Part shown: positions 43,296-52,239 of the stretch, piece by piece | Position numbering within the stretch: the stretch's first letter is position 1 | How the letters are laid out: the number at the start of each line of letters is the position of its first letter | From: Citrobacter freundii | GTDB lineage: Bacteria > Bacteroidota > Bacteroidia > Chitinophagales > Chitinophagaceae | Length of the DNA stretch: 64,000 nucleotides | Assembly: GCA_003243445.1 (NCBI GenBank) | Contig: QFQQ01000004.1 | Coordinates: 62,001 to 126,000 of the forward strand | Direction: 5' to 3' | Made by a program: the position numbers and the translations under genes | Notes under the pieces: generated by a model | What the model was told of the DNA's origin: nothing | Database searches by the model: none | Seen by the model: only the letters and a program-made list of their open reading frames with translations

Positions 43296-43820
43296 ATGAT
43301 GAAACGTATTCCGTTTGCGGCAATTGCCGCACTATTGCTGTTTTCATGCACAGCTTTCGCTCAAAATCAATATGAGATCTCCAAAGATGCTGATGGCGGA
43401 AAGATCTTCAAAGGCCTTATATCAAGAACATTGATTGAAACCGATACCTCGTTCAAATGGTATGCACAGAATACAAAGCCATTCACTCCTGATAAAAATG
43501 CGGTAGCCGGTTTGCAGAAATATAAAGATTCATTGCAGTTCATCGTATTCATGGGAACATGGTGTGAGGATTCCCACTTTGTCATTCCAAGGTTCTTCTC
43601 CCTGCTGGACGCAGGTAGTTATCCGTCCGGTAAGGTTTCATTGATAGGAGTGGACAGAAATAAGCAAACGCTGGATAATCTGTCAGAATCATTGCATGTG
43701 ACCAATGTTCCAACGATCATCGTTATGAAAAACGGAAAGGAGTTGGGGCGCGTGGTAGAATACGGAAAATCCGGGTTGTTTGATAAAGATCTCGGCGAAG
43801 TGATCAGGCCTGCGAAGTAG
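43296..43820 (+). CDS. Exported thioredoxin-like protein with CxxS site
   Basis: 174 aa from the ATG at 43296 (a second ATG follows at once). Signal peptide MMKRIPFAAIAALLLFSCTA, FAQ; a lipobox at FSC is possible but weaker. The thioredoxin fold shows FIVFMGTWCEDSHFVIPRFF, GVDRNKQTLDN and the cis-proline NVPTIIVMKNGKELGR. The active site is C-E-D-S, so the second cysteine of the usual CxxC is a serine. It could therefore act as a thiol isomerase-like or mixed-disulfide trapping protein rather than a standard reductase. Convergent with, and overlapping, the MscS gene by 17 bp. Confidence 0.85.
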   Translation: MMKRIPFAAIAALLLFSCTAFAQNQYEISKDADGGKIFKGLISRTLIETDTSFKWYAQNTKPFTPDKNAVAGLQKYKDSLQFIVFMGTWCEDSHFVIPRFFSLLDAGSYPSGKVSLIGVDRNKQTLDNLSESLHVTNVPTIIVMKNGKELGRVVEYGKSGLFDKDLGEVIRPAK

Positions 43821-44910
43821 GCTGCCCGGCTCCCACGATCTTTATATCTGTAACCGCTCCGGAGATCTCCAGTTTCATTTCTTCCAGGAGTTTTAATATA
43901 GCGAAATTGTTCCGTTCCTTTATGCCGTTGTATTCCTGTTGCGTGATCGGTCCTGTGAAGTATTCAATTTGTATGATGAATGCGGATGGAGTGATATCAC
44001 TTAACAAAACGGTAGAAGCTTCTATGTCTTTTTGATTCAGGATCCTGCGGACACCTGCGATAAACTGATCTAATTGCGAAGAAGCAGTGGTGAGACCGAT
44101 CTCCAGTTTCAATTCTGCTTTTCTTTGTGTACGCAATGAGAGATTATCAAGAATACTATCTACCATTTGCTTGTTCGGCACAGTGATGAACGTCTTCTGA
44201 TCGGTACGGATCCGTGTGCTTCTTAAACCGATCTTTTCAACCGTGCCGGTGAAGTTGTGCACCTTCACCACATCACCCATACTGAAAGGCTTATCAAAGA
44301 AAATGATGAAGGATGCGATCAGGTTTTCCAGGCTTTCCCTTAATGCCAATGCGATAGCCGCACCAACGATACTAAGACCTGTAAGCACATTGCCAATATC
44401 AAATCCAAATACAAACTTTAGTATCATCAATAAACCGATGATAGAAAGCAGCACTTTGAAAAAGTCCTTGAAGAAAACGACCAGTTGATTATCGGAAGTG
44501 TCATTTGTCCGGTCAGCGCGGATATGAAGAATGATCGCAATAAAATCGATCATTTTCAATAACAACCGGAAGAAAGAAAGTATGAGGATCAAACTGCCTA
44601 GACCATGTAATACGGTTTTAAGTGTGACATTGAAAATGTCCACATCAAGCTGACCGGGAAATTTCAGTTTGTGCAGGGTGGCGAGCGAAACAAATATCAC
44701 CAGGAACATGCCCAGTGGTTTTGTAACTAGGCTTGTAAATGTTCTTTTATCTACGTCTTTCCAGACTCTTTTTACAAACTGAAAAATGAGATGAGCAACA
44801 GACTGTGCGATATATTTCTTTACCAGCAACATCATAAAGATGATCGCCAGTACGATAAAATAACTGCGTACCGAATTTTCAAACCACATCTGATCAAGGA
44901 AATTCTTCAT
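43804..44910 (-). CDS. MscS-family mechanosensitive channel
   Basis: 368 aa. Four to five N-terminal helices (to about 190), the pore-lining helix with IVGAAIALALRESLENLIAS (an alanine/glycine-rich TM3 equivalent), then the MscS beta domain (FSMGDVVKVHNFTGTVEKIG, RSTRIRTDQKTFITVPNKQM) and a C-terminal alpha/beta cytosolic cage. It would open under membrane tension to release solutes in osmotic down-shock. ATG at 44910. Confidence 0.92.
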   Translation of the reverse strand: MKNFLDQMWFENSVRSYFIVLAIIFMMLLVKKYIAQSVAHLIFQFVKRVWKDVDKRTFTSLVTKPLGMFLVIFVSLATLHKLKFPGQLDVDIFNVTLKTVLHGLGSLILILSFFRLLLKMIDFIAIILHIRADRTNDTSDNQLVVFFKDFFKVLLSIIGLLMILKFVFGFDIGNVLTGLSIVGAAIALALRESLENLIASFIIFFDKPFSMGDVVKVHNFTGTVEKIGLRSTRIRTDQKTFITVPNKQMVDSILDNLSLRTQRKAELKLEIGLTTASSQLDQFIAGVRRILNQKDIEASTVLLSDITPSAFIIQIEYFTGPITQQEYNGIKERNNFAILKLLEEMKLEISGAVTDIKIVGAGQPTSQA

Positions 44911-45006
44911 CTATCGTTATTGAATGCTCTTAAAATATTTTGAGGGTACAATCAGCATTGCGGGATCAAAAATAAATAATAAGTCTCTTCGTGCCCTGAT
45001 CCTCGC

Positions 45007-45819
45007 TTATTTGAATTCATAAATTTCTATCGCGTCTTTCTGCAGGGTATACAATTTTGTACCGCTGAAATTAAATGCCTTTGCGGTTTGAAGTTGCGGC
45101 GGAAGGTTCCATTCATCGATACGGAAATTACCAATATCATATCGAAGCAGCTTATTATCTTTTGAACCAAAAATATATCTTCCGGTCACTTTAAAGTTCT
45201 TCCAGTTTTCGATCAGTATTTTATTCTTTAATGACCCGTAATAATCGAATACAAATACTGCCTGGGCAGAATCATAGAGGTAAACAAACTTATCCTGGTC
45301 AAAGATTTTTTGCGGGGACGGTGCGCTATTGAAGAGTTGACGGAAGTCGGGCGTTTCCTGCATCAGTTTACCCTCTTCGTCAACCTTCTTTAATTTGTTC
45401 TCCACCTCATCATACACCCAAACTTTATTATCGAATGACTGGCCGATCGCTCTTGCCTGGAAGATATTCTGTTTTCTCAGGTCGATGATATTCACCTGGT
45501 TCAGAAACCGGTCAAGCATGACGATCGTGGCGAAATCCCGGTAATAGATCAGTACTTTCAGTGGGTTGGAAACATCTATAAGCGTTGCCTGTCCGAATCT
45601 TTTAACATTGTTGTATACAGCAACAGAATCGCCATTGGCATTCAGCTTCTTTACCTGGTTGGTGCTGCTTAAGAGATAGATATTATCCAGGGCATCTATG
45701 GTGAATGCAGTGATATCCCCTTTAATGGTTTTGATATAATGGAATGAAGTATCCGTTTGCGCAAGCGAAGCAACGGCAAATAACACGGTGAGAAACGATA
45801 GGGATAATTTCTGTATCAA
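45007..45819 (-). CDS. Exported propeller-like protein of unknown function
   Basis: 270 aa; signal peptide MIQKLSLSFLTVLFAVASLA. The mature part has repeating beta strands with DNIYLLSSTNQVKKLNANGD, NKVWVYDEVENKLKKVDEEG, DKFVYLYDSAQAVFVFDYYG and RYIFGSKDNKLLRYD, like blades of an NHL- or Kelch-type propeller. No catalytic motif. The start codon is TTG, and it overlaps the TGA of lpxH (TTGA), so the two are translated together. In Bacteroidota similar propeller proteins are encoded next to lpxH; a role in envelope assembly is a guess. Confidence 0.75.
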   Translation of the reverse strand: MIQKLSLSFLTVLFAVASLAQTDTSFHYIKTIKGDITAFTIDALDNIYLLSSTNQVKKLNANGDSVAVYNNVKRFGQATLIDVSNPLKVLIYYRDFATIVMLDRFLNQVNIIDLRKQNIFQARAIGQSFDNKVWVYDEVENKLKKVDEEGKLMQETPDFRQLFNSAPSPQKIFDQDKFVYLYDSAQAVFVFDYYGSLKNKILIENWKNFKVTGRYIFGSKDNKLLRYDIGNFRIDEWNLPPQLQTAKAFNFSGTKLYTLQKDAIEIYEFK

Positions 45820-46646
45820 TTTCGTATGATCTTTTCTTCTTTTCCTTTATAAGATACCAATTTTATCTCTTCGCCATCAAATACGGCGTAGGTAAAATAC
45901 TTGATCCAATCGCCAAGATTAATGTAGCGGCTATTATCAGAAAGACGATAATCGATGGGCAAATGGCGGTGTCCGAACACAAAAAAATCTATTTTTTTTT
46001 GCTGAAGTATCTCTTTGCAATGGATGATCAGCCATTCCTTGTCTTCGCCAAGAAAAACTTCTTCCGCGGAGCCGGTCTGAGCACGGCTTTTACGGCTGAA
46101 ATAATTGGCCAGCCCAATACCTACAGCCGGGGGAAGAATGCCAAAAAGCCACTGGCAAACAGGATTCCGGAAAATCTTTTTCAATCTTTTATATCCGTGA
46201 TCGCCGGGACCGAGCCCGTCACCATGGCCGATCAGGAATTGCTTTCCATTGCGCGCCAGTTCTATTGGCTCAAAATATACCGGGATATTCAGTTCTGTCT
46301 GAAAGTAATTCTTCATCCACATATCATGATTACCGACGAAAAAGTGAAGCTGGATGCCGGCATCAGATAGTTCTGCGAGTTTGCCCAACAAGCGCACATA
46401 GCCTCTTGGCACGACCAACCGGTATTCATACCAGAAATCGAACATATCACCCACGAGAAAGATCTCTGCGGCATCTTTTTTTGCCTCATCTAAAAAACGG
46501 ACGATCTCTTTTTCCCTTTCAAGACTGGCTGCATGCGTTGGTGCGCCAAGGTGAAAATCGGACAGGAAATAAATTTTTTTGCCGGGAGGTAATTGCACGC
46601 TCAAATTGTTTTGATCGGTTTGACCCGTTTGAACGGGAATTAACAT
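45816..46646 (-). CDS. lpxH: LpxH-like UDP-2,3-diacylglucosamine hydrolase
   Basis: 276 aa metallophosphoesterase. Conserved metal motifs appear in order: FLSDFHLGAP, VGDMFDFWYEY, FFVGNHDMW, IGHGDGLGPGDHGYK and FGHRHLP. This set, with the DHGYK segment, marks LpxH-type enzymes of lipid A synthesis, which cleave UDP-2,3-diacylglucosamine to lipid X at the inner membrane. The N-terminal 19 residues before GKKIYFLSDFHLG are encoded by repeat-like DNA (TTTGATCGG/TTTGACCCG words), so a later TTG at 46604 could be the true start. Followed by the propeller gene with overlapping codons. Confidence 0.88.
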   Translation of the reverse strand: MLIPVQTGQTDQNNLSVQLPPGKKIYFLSDFHLGAPTHAASLEREKEIVRFLDEAKKDAAEIFLVGDMFDFWYEYRLVVPRGYVRLLGKLAELSDAGIQLHFFVGNHDMWMKNYFQTELNIPVYFEPIELARNGKQFLIGHGDGLGPGDHGYKRLKKIFRNPVCQWLFGILPPAVGIGLANYFSRKSRAQTGSAEEVFLGEDKEWLIIHCKEILQQKKIDFFVFGHRHLPIDYRLSDNSRYINLGDWIKYFTYAVFDGEEIKLVSYKGKEEKIIRN

Positions 46647-46708
46647 TCAAAAGTAAAAAAATTAAGGGCGACGAGAAGATATAATGTCCAAACTGTTGTC
46701 TGACCGGA

Positions 46709-47131
46709 TCATTTCGATTGCTGATGCAAGACTGTATCTCCTGAGGTGATCAGCGGTTTGCCGGTTACATCACCATTGAACCAATAAATCCAGGCCTGAA
46801 CGGTTTCGTTGTTGATAGAAACATCGGTTATCTCACGGCGGTAAAGTGGTTGTTCAGACGGCTCGACAGTTGTGCCTTCATAGTCATCAAGCTGACAAAT
46901 GGCCCAGGCAAATTCGCGCTCATTCCTGATCGTGTATAATTCTCCCGCTATCGTTGATCCGTCCTCAACCGGGATTGCTCCGGGATAATCCCCGAGATCG
47001 AAAAGCTTTCCGCGAACCGTTCCTTCGCCGGTCAGATCAAAGTAACGTGCCATATAATCATAATCCGGACTACGGAAATGACTTCTCAATGAACCATACA
47101 CAAATAACCTGTAATTGCCGGGAGTTGTCAT
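46709..47131 (-). CDS. Gamma-glutamylcyclotransferase-like (AIG2/YtfP) protein
   Basis: 140 aa. LFVYGSLRSHFRSPDYDYMA near the N-terminus is the GGCT/AIG2 signature (YGSLR), then GKLFDLGDYPGAIP and ICQLDDYEGTTVEPSEQPLY with acidic residues at the position of the catalytic glutamate. Such proteins form a small beta-barrel; activity as a gamma-glutamylcyclotransferase or gamma-glutamylamine cyclotransferase is possible but unproven. ATG at 47131; a near -7 box TAATTTTA precedes. Confidence 0.85.
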   Translation of the reverse strand: MTTPGNYRLFVYGSLRSHFRSPDYDYMARYFDLTGEGTVRGKLFDLGDYPGAIPVEDGSTIAGELYTIRNEREFAWAICQLDDYEGTTVEPSEQPLYRREITDVSINNETVQAWIYWFNGDVTGKPLITSGDTVLHQQSK

Positions 47132-47163
47132 GCTCTAAAATTACAACGATGACAGTAAGATTA

Positions 47164-47191
47164 ATTCAAAAGTAAAAAGTAAAAAATAAAA
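47164..47191. repeat. AAAGTAAAAAGT words between lutC-like and GGCT-like genes
   Basis: TTCAAAAGTAAAAAGTAAAA then AATAAAAA, same word as at 2716 and 47886. A single arm only. Confidence 0.45.
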
Positions 47192-47233
47192 ACAGGCACC
47201 TGCCGGAAGATTCTTCACGCATGGGTTGATCAA

Positions 47234-47863
47234 CTAAGATTCAACAAAGAAGACATACACTTCTTTCGGGCCATGAACGCCTACCACCAGTGTCTTCTCG
47301 ATATCAGCGGTGCGGCTTGGCCCGGTTGCAAAGGTGATCTGCGAAGGCAGTTCTGTTCCGTACCTGTCTTTCAGCTGTTGCAATGCATCTTTTACATCGA
47401 ATACCAACTGGTCTGAATTTGCAATGCAAATATGAACAGGTGCATATACGCTGGTGGTTCTGCCGCTTTGCTGTGCGGCGCTCATAACGATTGAACCGGT
47501 CCGGGCAACGAGATATTCGCATCCGGTGATGGATACGTCGCAACCAGCCAGGTCTGTTTTTACCTGCCGGTCATCAAGATCAATGCCCCCGATCAGTTTA
47601 TCTTCCAGGCAAAAGACTTTCTGCCAATCCATCTTCCGGATCAGGCTGCTTAACTGGAACGCAAGCTCCTGCCGGTTTATGCAATAAACAAAGCGTCCCT
47701 GCAGCTTGCTGAACTCTTCTGCGAATTCAACCGTTACTTCTTCCATTGGCGGTTTATACACGGAATCACTTCCTTCACTTTTTGGAAAAGGGATAGGCGT
47801 TGGATTGCTTAAGGCCGTCCTGATCTTTTTCAGAATGTTTTCTTTTGCGGGAGAAAAGCTCAT
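47234..47863 (-). CDS. LutC/YkgG-family LUD protein
   Basis: 209 aa. LUD domain features: KIRTALSNPTPIPFP at the N-terminus, the segments GCDVSITGCEYLVARTGSIV and ATGPSRTADIEKTLVVGVHG, and PKEVYVFFV at the end. Family knowledge: LutC is part of the LutABC L-lactate utilisation complex, but here there is no lutA or lutB, so its job is uncertain. In many Bacteroidota a stand-alone LUD gene sits downstream of ftsH, as it does here. ATG at 47863. Confidence 0.9.
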   Translation of the reverse strand: MSFSPAKENILKKIRTALSNPTPIPFPKSEGSDSVYKPPMEEVTVEFAEEFSKLQGRFVYCINRQELAFQLSSLIRKMDWQKVFCLEDKLIGGIDLDDRQVKTDLAGCDVSITGCEYLVARTGSIVMSAAQQSGRTTSVYAPVHICIANSDQLVFDVKDALQQLKDRYGTELPSQITFATGPSRTADIEKTLVVGVHGPKEVYVFFVES

Positions 47864-47885
47864 CAGTGCTTAAATTCGAAGGTTA

Positions 47886-47979
47886 AATAAGTAAAAAGTA
47901 AAAATTCAAAAATAACCCCGCTTACTGGTTGAAAAGGCTTCAATTCGTAAGCGGGGTGAATTTTTACTTTTTACTTATT
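47886..47979. repeat. Perfect 23-bp inverted repeat with inner terminator stem
   Basis: Arm 47886-47908 (AATAAGTAAAAAGTAAAAAT, TCA) is perfectly complementary to 47957-47979. Inside, ACCCCGCTTA (47915-47924) pairs perfectly with TAAGCGGGGT (47948-47957). This is the cleanest example of the AAAGTAAAAAGT repeat. It lies between ftsH and the lutC-like gene, where it could terminate or attenuate the operon on the minus strand (ACCCCGCTTA stem followed by a T-rich flank). Confidence 0.85.
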
Positions 47980-47990
47980 GCTGATTACTG

Positions 47991-50084
47991 CTATTGCAAC
48001 GATTTGTTCGTGATATCGCTATCATAAGGAGGAACACCTGCAGAGATCTCACCGTTTTCAGGATTCAGTTCCACATTTTGTTCTTCCGTCAATGCTTTCT
48101 TTTCTTCGAAAGGCCTTTTACCGATCAGTGATTCCACATCACTCTGGAAGAGTACTTCTTTTTGCAATAATGCTTCAGCCAGTTTAGCCACCTGCTCTTT
48201 TTTATCAGTCAGGAGTTGTTTGGTCTTTGAATATGCATCATCGATCAATTGACGAACTTCCTGGTCAATGATCTTGGAAGTTTCTTCTGAATACGGTTTT
48301 GTAAAGCTTGTTTCCTGTTGAGGATCGTAGAAGCTGACATTACCCACTTTATCATTCATACCATACACAGTCACCATTGCATAGGCAATACGTGTGATCT
48401 GTTGCAGGTCATTTTGAGCACCTGTTGAGATCTTTCCGAAGAAGATATCTTCACTTGCGCGGCCACCGAGTGTCATACAGATCTGATCGCTCAGTTGATC
48501 TGTATTATAGAGGTACTGCTCTTTCGGTGTGTATTGCGCATATCCGAGAGCGGCAGTACCACGCGGAACGATGGTTACTTTCAGCAGCGGGTAAGCATGC
48601 TCAAGATACCAGCCGCAGATGGCGTGACCAGCTTCGTGATAAGCGATGATCTTTTTCTCATCAGGAGAAATGATCTTGTTCTTTTTCTCAAGGCCACCGA
48701 TCACACGGTCAACCGCATCCTGGAAGTCCTGCATATCTACCGCAGCTTTTCCATTACGAGCGGCGATCAGTGCAGCTTCATTACAAACGTTGGCAATATC
48801 CGCACCGGCAAAGCCTGGTGTCTGTTCAGCCAGTTTATGAATATCGAGTGTTTCAGAGATCTTGATTGGTTTCAAGTGTACTTTGAAGATCGCTTCACGT
48901 CCTTTCACATCTGGTTTGTCGATCGAGATCTGTCTGTCGAAACGGCCGGGACGAAGCAGTGCTGAGTCCAGTACATCAGGGCGGTTGGTTGCAGCCAGCA
49001 CAATGATGCCGGTATCTGTACCAAAGCCATCCATTTCAACGAGGAGCTGGTTCAGTGTGCTTTCGCGTTCGTCGTTGCTCATCATCACGTTCTTACCACG
49101 GGCGCGGCCGATCGCATCGATCTCATCGATGAAGATGATACAAGGAGCTTTTTCTCTCGCCTGTTTGAACAGGTCTCTTACACGGCTTGCACCAACACCC
49201 ACGAACATTTCAACGAAGTCAGAACCGCTAAGGCTGAAGAACGGAACCTGTGCTTCACCCGCCATTGCTTTTGCCAGCAATGTTTTACCTGTACCCGGAG
49301 GGCCGACGAGCAGGGCGCCTTTGGGGATCTTTCCACCGAGGGCCGTATATTTTTTAGGACTTTTCAGGAAGTCCACGATCTCCATTACTTCCACTTTAGC
49401 CTCATCGAGGCCAGCCACATCAGCAAAGGTGATATTTACTTTAGTGCCTTTATCAAACAGGGTAGCTTTTGATTTACCGATATTGAAAATGCCGCCGGGG
49501 CCACCGCCTGCACCGCCGCCGGTCCCCATCTTACGCATCAGCAGGATCCATACGCCGATGAATAAAAGGATGGGAAGAAGGAACGATACGCTTTTGCTGA
49601 AAAGATCGCTGTCAGTATCGACTTTACCAGGAGGTTTAATGCCCGGGTTGTCTTTTAAAAAATCACGCATATCAGCGGCGAAAGCTTCTACAGAAAGGAT
49701 CTTGAAGCTTGCCTGTGGTCCTGATTTCGGCAATTTTGTTCCCTGGTTTTGTTCAACAAGGAAAGTGTTGTATTTGGTAACGGCCGCTGGGGTCAGTTCA
49801 ACTTTTACAATATTCCTGTTGGAGATGGCGGTGTATTCTTTCACTTCACCTGCTTTCAGCGCGTCCATAAAGAATTGCTGGGTAACAGGCGCCATGTTTG
49901 AATTGAATGCACCTCCGAATACCTGGAATCCGATCAGGATAGCGAAGATGATTGCATAGATCCAGTAGATACTGAACTTTGGTCCTTTTCGGCCGCCATT
50001 GGGTTCTTCTCCGCTATTGGGGCGGTTGCCGAACCTGGGAGGCTGGTTTTTCTCGTTCTTGTTATATGATGGTTCTTGTGACAT
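47991..50084 (-). CDS. ftsH: ATP-dependent zinc metalloprotease FtsH
   Basis: 697 aa. Hydrophilic N-terminus, membrane helix 1 at about 38-58, periplasmic domain, helix 2 near LLPILLFIGVWILLMRKMG, then the AAA+ domain with Walker A GPPGTGKT, Walker B IIFIDEIDAIGR and the second region of homology (TNRPDVLDSALLRPGRFDRQ). The M41 zinc motif HEAGH follows. It is a hexameric inner-membrane protease that extracts and degrades membrane and short-lived cytosolic proteins. Acidic Q/N-rich tail of about 40 residues. ATG at 50084, downstream of rsfS on the same strand. Confidence 0.98.
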   Translation of the reverse strand: MSQEPSYNKNEKNQPPRFGNRPNSGEEPNGGRKGPKFSIYWIYAIIFAILIGFQVFGGAFNSNMAPVTQQFFMDALKAGEVKEYTAISNRNIVKVELTPAAVTKYNTFLVEQNQGTKLPKSGPQASFKILSVEAFAADMRDFLKDNPGIKPPGKVDTDSDLFSKSVSFLLPILLFIGVWILLMRKMGTGGGAGGGPGGIFNIGKSKATLFDKGTKVNITFADVAGLDEAKVEVMEIVDFLKSPKKYTALGGKIPKGALLVGPPGTGKTLLAKAMAGEAQVPFFSLSGSDFVEMFVGVGASRVRDLFKQAREKAPCIIFIDEIDAIGRARGKNVMMSNDERESTLNQLLVEMDGFGTDTGIIVLAATNRPDVLDSALLRPGRFDRQISIDKPDVKGREAIFKVHLKPIKISETLDIHKLAEQTPGFAGADIANVCNEAALIAARNGKAAVDMQDFQDAVDRVIGGLEKKNKIISPDEKKIIAYHEAGHAICGWYLEHAYPLLKVTIVPRGTAALGYAQYTPKEQYLYNTDQLSDQICMTLGGRASEDIFFGKISTGAQNDLQQITRIAYAMVTVYGMNDKVGNVSFYDPQQETSFTKPYSEETSKIIDQEVRQLIDDAYSKTKQLLTDKKEQVAKLAEALLQKEVLFQSDVESLIGKRPFEEKKALTEEQNVELNPENGEISAGVPPYDSDITNKSLQ

Positions 50085-50155
50085 ATTCCAGTGTTCCTGC
50101 TATTAATAATAAAAAGATATTGATTATATAGTTCGGCAGAGCCGGCATTTTAACA

Positions 50156-50560
50156 TTATTCGTCATGGTGTTCCGCTACCGCATCGCTCCACATTTCCTC
50201 GAGTTTGTAAAATTCGCGGTTTTCATGCAGCATAACGTGAACCACCACGTTAACGTAGTCGATGAGGATCCATTGTGAAGCCTGCTGGCCTTCATGATGA
50301 TAGGGGCTTTCATCGCACAGTTTCTTTACCTGGTCCTGCACATTATCGGCAATAGCCCTGACCTGTGGCTGGCTTCCCGCTTCACAGATTATAAAAAAAT
50401 CGGAAACGGCTTCATCGATCTTGCGAAGATCAAGAGAAACGATCTTTTCACCTTTTTTCTCCTGTATTGCGGAAATAATGGTTTTGATAATCTTGGAGCG
50501 CTGAGTTAACCGGGCTGCACTTTTCTTTTTGCGGGTAGACAAGGATGCAAGTTGTTCCAA
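50156..50560 (-). CDS. rsfS: Ribosome silencing factor RsfS
   Basis: 134 aa. The RsfS/Iojap core is clear: IIKTIISAIQEKKGEKIVSL, DLRKIDEAVSDFFIICEAGS, QVRAIADNVQDQVKK, ASQWILIDYVNVVVHVMLHE and YKLEEMWSDA. It binds ribosomal protein uL14 and blocks subunit joining in starvation. The frame has no ATG before the core; a stop lies at 50579-50581, so the TTG at 50560 is the best start. The basic stretch SLSTRKKKSAARLTQRSK precedes the domain. Upstream of ftsH on the same strand and divergent from birA. Confidence 0.93.
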   Translation of the reverse strand: MEQLASLSTRKKKSAARLTQRSKIIKTIISAIQEKKGEKIVSLDLRKIDEAVSDFFIICEAGSQPQVRAIADNVQDQVKKLCDESPYHHEGQQASQWILIDYVNVVVHVMLHENREFYKLEEMWSDAVAEHHDE

Positions 50561-50685
50561 TAATCTAGATGTTTTTAGTTATCTGTTTAGTTTTTGGCCT
50601 GGGAGGTCTTTTAGGTAGGCTCACATAATAAACTTATAAACCCGGAACCATAAACTCATTTACTTTGCTCAAAAATAGCAATTAA

Positions 50686-51459
50686 TTGCAACAAGTGCCC
50701 TTTTACCCTGCCTTTGGGACGCCATTTATTGAGCTGGAGTCTGTTGACAGTACCAACAATTATGCCCTTCAACAATTACATGCTGGATTGGCACAGCATG
50801 GCACCGCTTTTTTTGCGCATGAACAGGTGGCTGGCAAAGGCCAGCGCGGCAAGGTATGGACGATGGAGAAGGGCGTAAACCTTATACTGAGTGTGGTTAT
50901 AGACCCCCGATCCCTGTCCTTGAGCCAGCAATTCCAGCTAAGTGCCTGCGTCGCCGTGGCAGCTTTTGAGCTGTTCAGCAAATATGCCGGAGAGGATACT
51001 CGAATAAAATGGCCCAACGACCTGTATTGGCAGGACAGAAAGGCAGGTGGAATATTGATTGAGAACATAATAGGCGGCAATCACGAATGGAAATGGGCCG
51101 TTGCCGGGAGTGGGATCAATATCAATCAGACACGGTTTCCGGAAGGCGTAAGAAATCCCGTTTCGTTAAAACAAATAACCGGTAAAAATTTTGATCCGGT
51201 TGAGCTGGCAAAGGAATATTGCGGTCGGCTCAATGACCGTTTCCGTACACTTCAGGCGTCCGGTTTTGATACAGTTTACAATCTCTATCTCAATAATTTA
51301 TATAAGAAAAATGAACGGGTGAAGTTGAAAAAGAACAACCGTGTTTTTGAGGCATTGATCAGGACAGTTTCTCCGGATGGCTTGCTGGTAACGGAACACG
51401 GGATTGAAGAGGAATTCAGGACAGGGGAAGTGGAGTGGGTGTTTGGGGATGGCCGGTAG
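50686..51459 (+). CDS. birA: Biotin-[acetyl-CoA-carboxylase] ligase
   Basis: 257 aa. Class II-like biotin ligase: ELESVDSTNNYALQQL, the biotinyl-AMP loop AGKGQRGKVW, ILSVVIDPRSL, IKWPNDLYWQDRKAGGILIE and GSGININQ. The small C-terminal SH3-like domain is at about 205-257. There is no N-terminal DNA-binding domain, so unlike E. coli BirA it is not a repressor. It attaches biotin to the acetyl-CoA carboxylase carrier in the cytosol. Start is a TTG at 50686; the first ATG would cut into the core. Confidence 0.94.
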   Translation: MQQVPFYPAFGTPFIELESVDSTNNYALQQLHAGLAQHGTAFFAHEQVAGKGQRGKVWTMEKGVNLILSVVIDPRSLSLSQQFQLSACVAVAAFELFSKYAGEDTRIKWPNDLYWQDRKAGGILIENIIGGNHEWKWAVAGSGININQTRFPEGVRNPVSLKQITGKNFDPVELAKEYCGRLNDRFRTLQASGFDTVYNLYLNNLYKKNERVKLKKNNRVFEALIRTVSPDGLLVTEHGIEEEFRTGEVEWVFGDGR

Positions 51460-51475
51460 TTTGGAAAGCTGTAGC

Positions 51476-51573
51476 AGGTTCCAAAGGTTTCAAAGGTTCC
51501 CTGGGTTCCAGAAGTTTCGTAACCTGATGAAGGATCCCTAACCTCTGAAACCTATTAAACCTCTGGAACCTTC
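51476..51573. repeat. GGTTCC-word inverted repeat (copy F)
   Basis: Left arm GGTTCCAAAGGTTTCAAAGG and TTCCCTGGGTTCCAGAAGTT; right arm ACCTCTGAAACCTATTAAAC and CTCTGGAACC. No GCTGCCGC core. It lies between birA and the sigma-factor gene. Confidence 0.7.
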
Positions 51574-51657
51574 CACACCCCCTTTCTCAAAATTTTCGTA
51601 TCTTCTAAGGCAACCTTCTTTTCATTTTTCACGATACACCGTTTAAACCAACAGGAT

Positions 51658-52239
51658 TTGCTTTCCGCGGACGAATTACAGCAGCATATCAGGGGATGTA
51701 CCCTGAACAGCAGGGAGAGCCAGAAAAAGATATACAGCTCTTTCTATGGGTATGCTATGTCCATTTGTTACCGCTATACGAACAGCCAGGAAGACGCCAC
51801 CGAAATACTTAATGACGGCTTTCTCAAAGTTTTTGTGGAAATCTACCGGTTCAAACCGGCTTATACCGATACTGTCAGCTCATTCAAGGGCTGGCTGCGG
51901 AAGATCATGATCTACACAGCCATTGATCATTTCCGTAAAAATCAAAAACACCAGCTGACCGGGGAGCTTAACGAATCTTATCTCCATGTTCCTGACACGC
52001 ACGAAGACGCCCTGGATAAGATATCATATGAAGAGATATTGCAGGCTATCAAATACCTGACACCGGGCTACCGGACGGTATTCAACCTGTTTGTGATTGA
52101 AGGATTCAGCCATGATGAGATCGCCAAAGAACTCGGCATTTCAACCGGCACATCAAAATCAAATCTGGCAAAAGCAAAAAAACAATTGCAGAAGATATTG
52201 TTTCAACAAAACGTAATAGTCAGTAAAAATGTGGTCTGA
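51658..52239 (+). CDS. ECF sigma factor paired with a trans-envelope anti-sigma candidate
   Basis: 193 aa from the TTG at 51658, the first start codon in the frame. Region 2: KKIYSSFYGYAMSICYRYTN, SQEDATEILNDGFLKVFVEI, FKGWLRKIMIYTAIDHFRKN. Region 4: LTPGYRTVFNLFVIEGFSHD, EIAKELGISTGTSKSNLAKA, KKQLQKILF. The gene overlaps the next by 11 bp (52229-52239) in another frame, a tight coupling typical of sigma/anti-sigma pairs. The next gene encodes a protein with an inner-membrane helix and an outer-membrane barrel. Together they probably form a stimulus-response unit for the outer membrane. Confidence 0.93.
   Translation: MLSADELQQHIRGCTLNSRESQKKIYSSFYGYAMSICYRYTNSQEDATEILNDGFLKVFVEIYRFKPAYTDTVSSFKGWLRKIMIYTAIDHFRKNQKHQLTGELNESYLHVPDTHEDALDKISYEEILQAIKYLTPGYRTVFNLFVIEGFSHDEIAKELGISTGTSKSNLAKAKKQLQKILFQQNVIVSKNVV

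Noticed and set aside
48862..49959. 365-codon plus-strand frame across ftsH
   Set aside because: It lies entirely antisense to ftsH, whose AAA+ and HEAGH motifs are unambiguous; it shows no domain.
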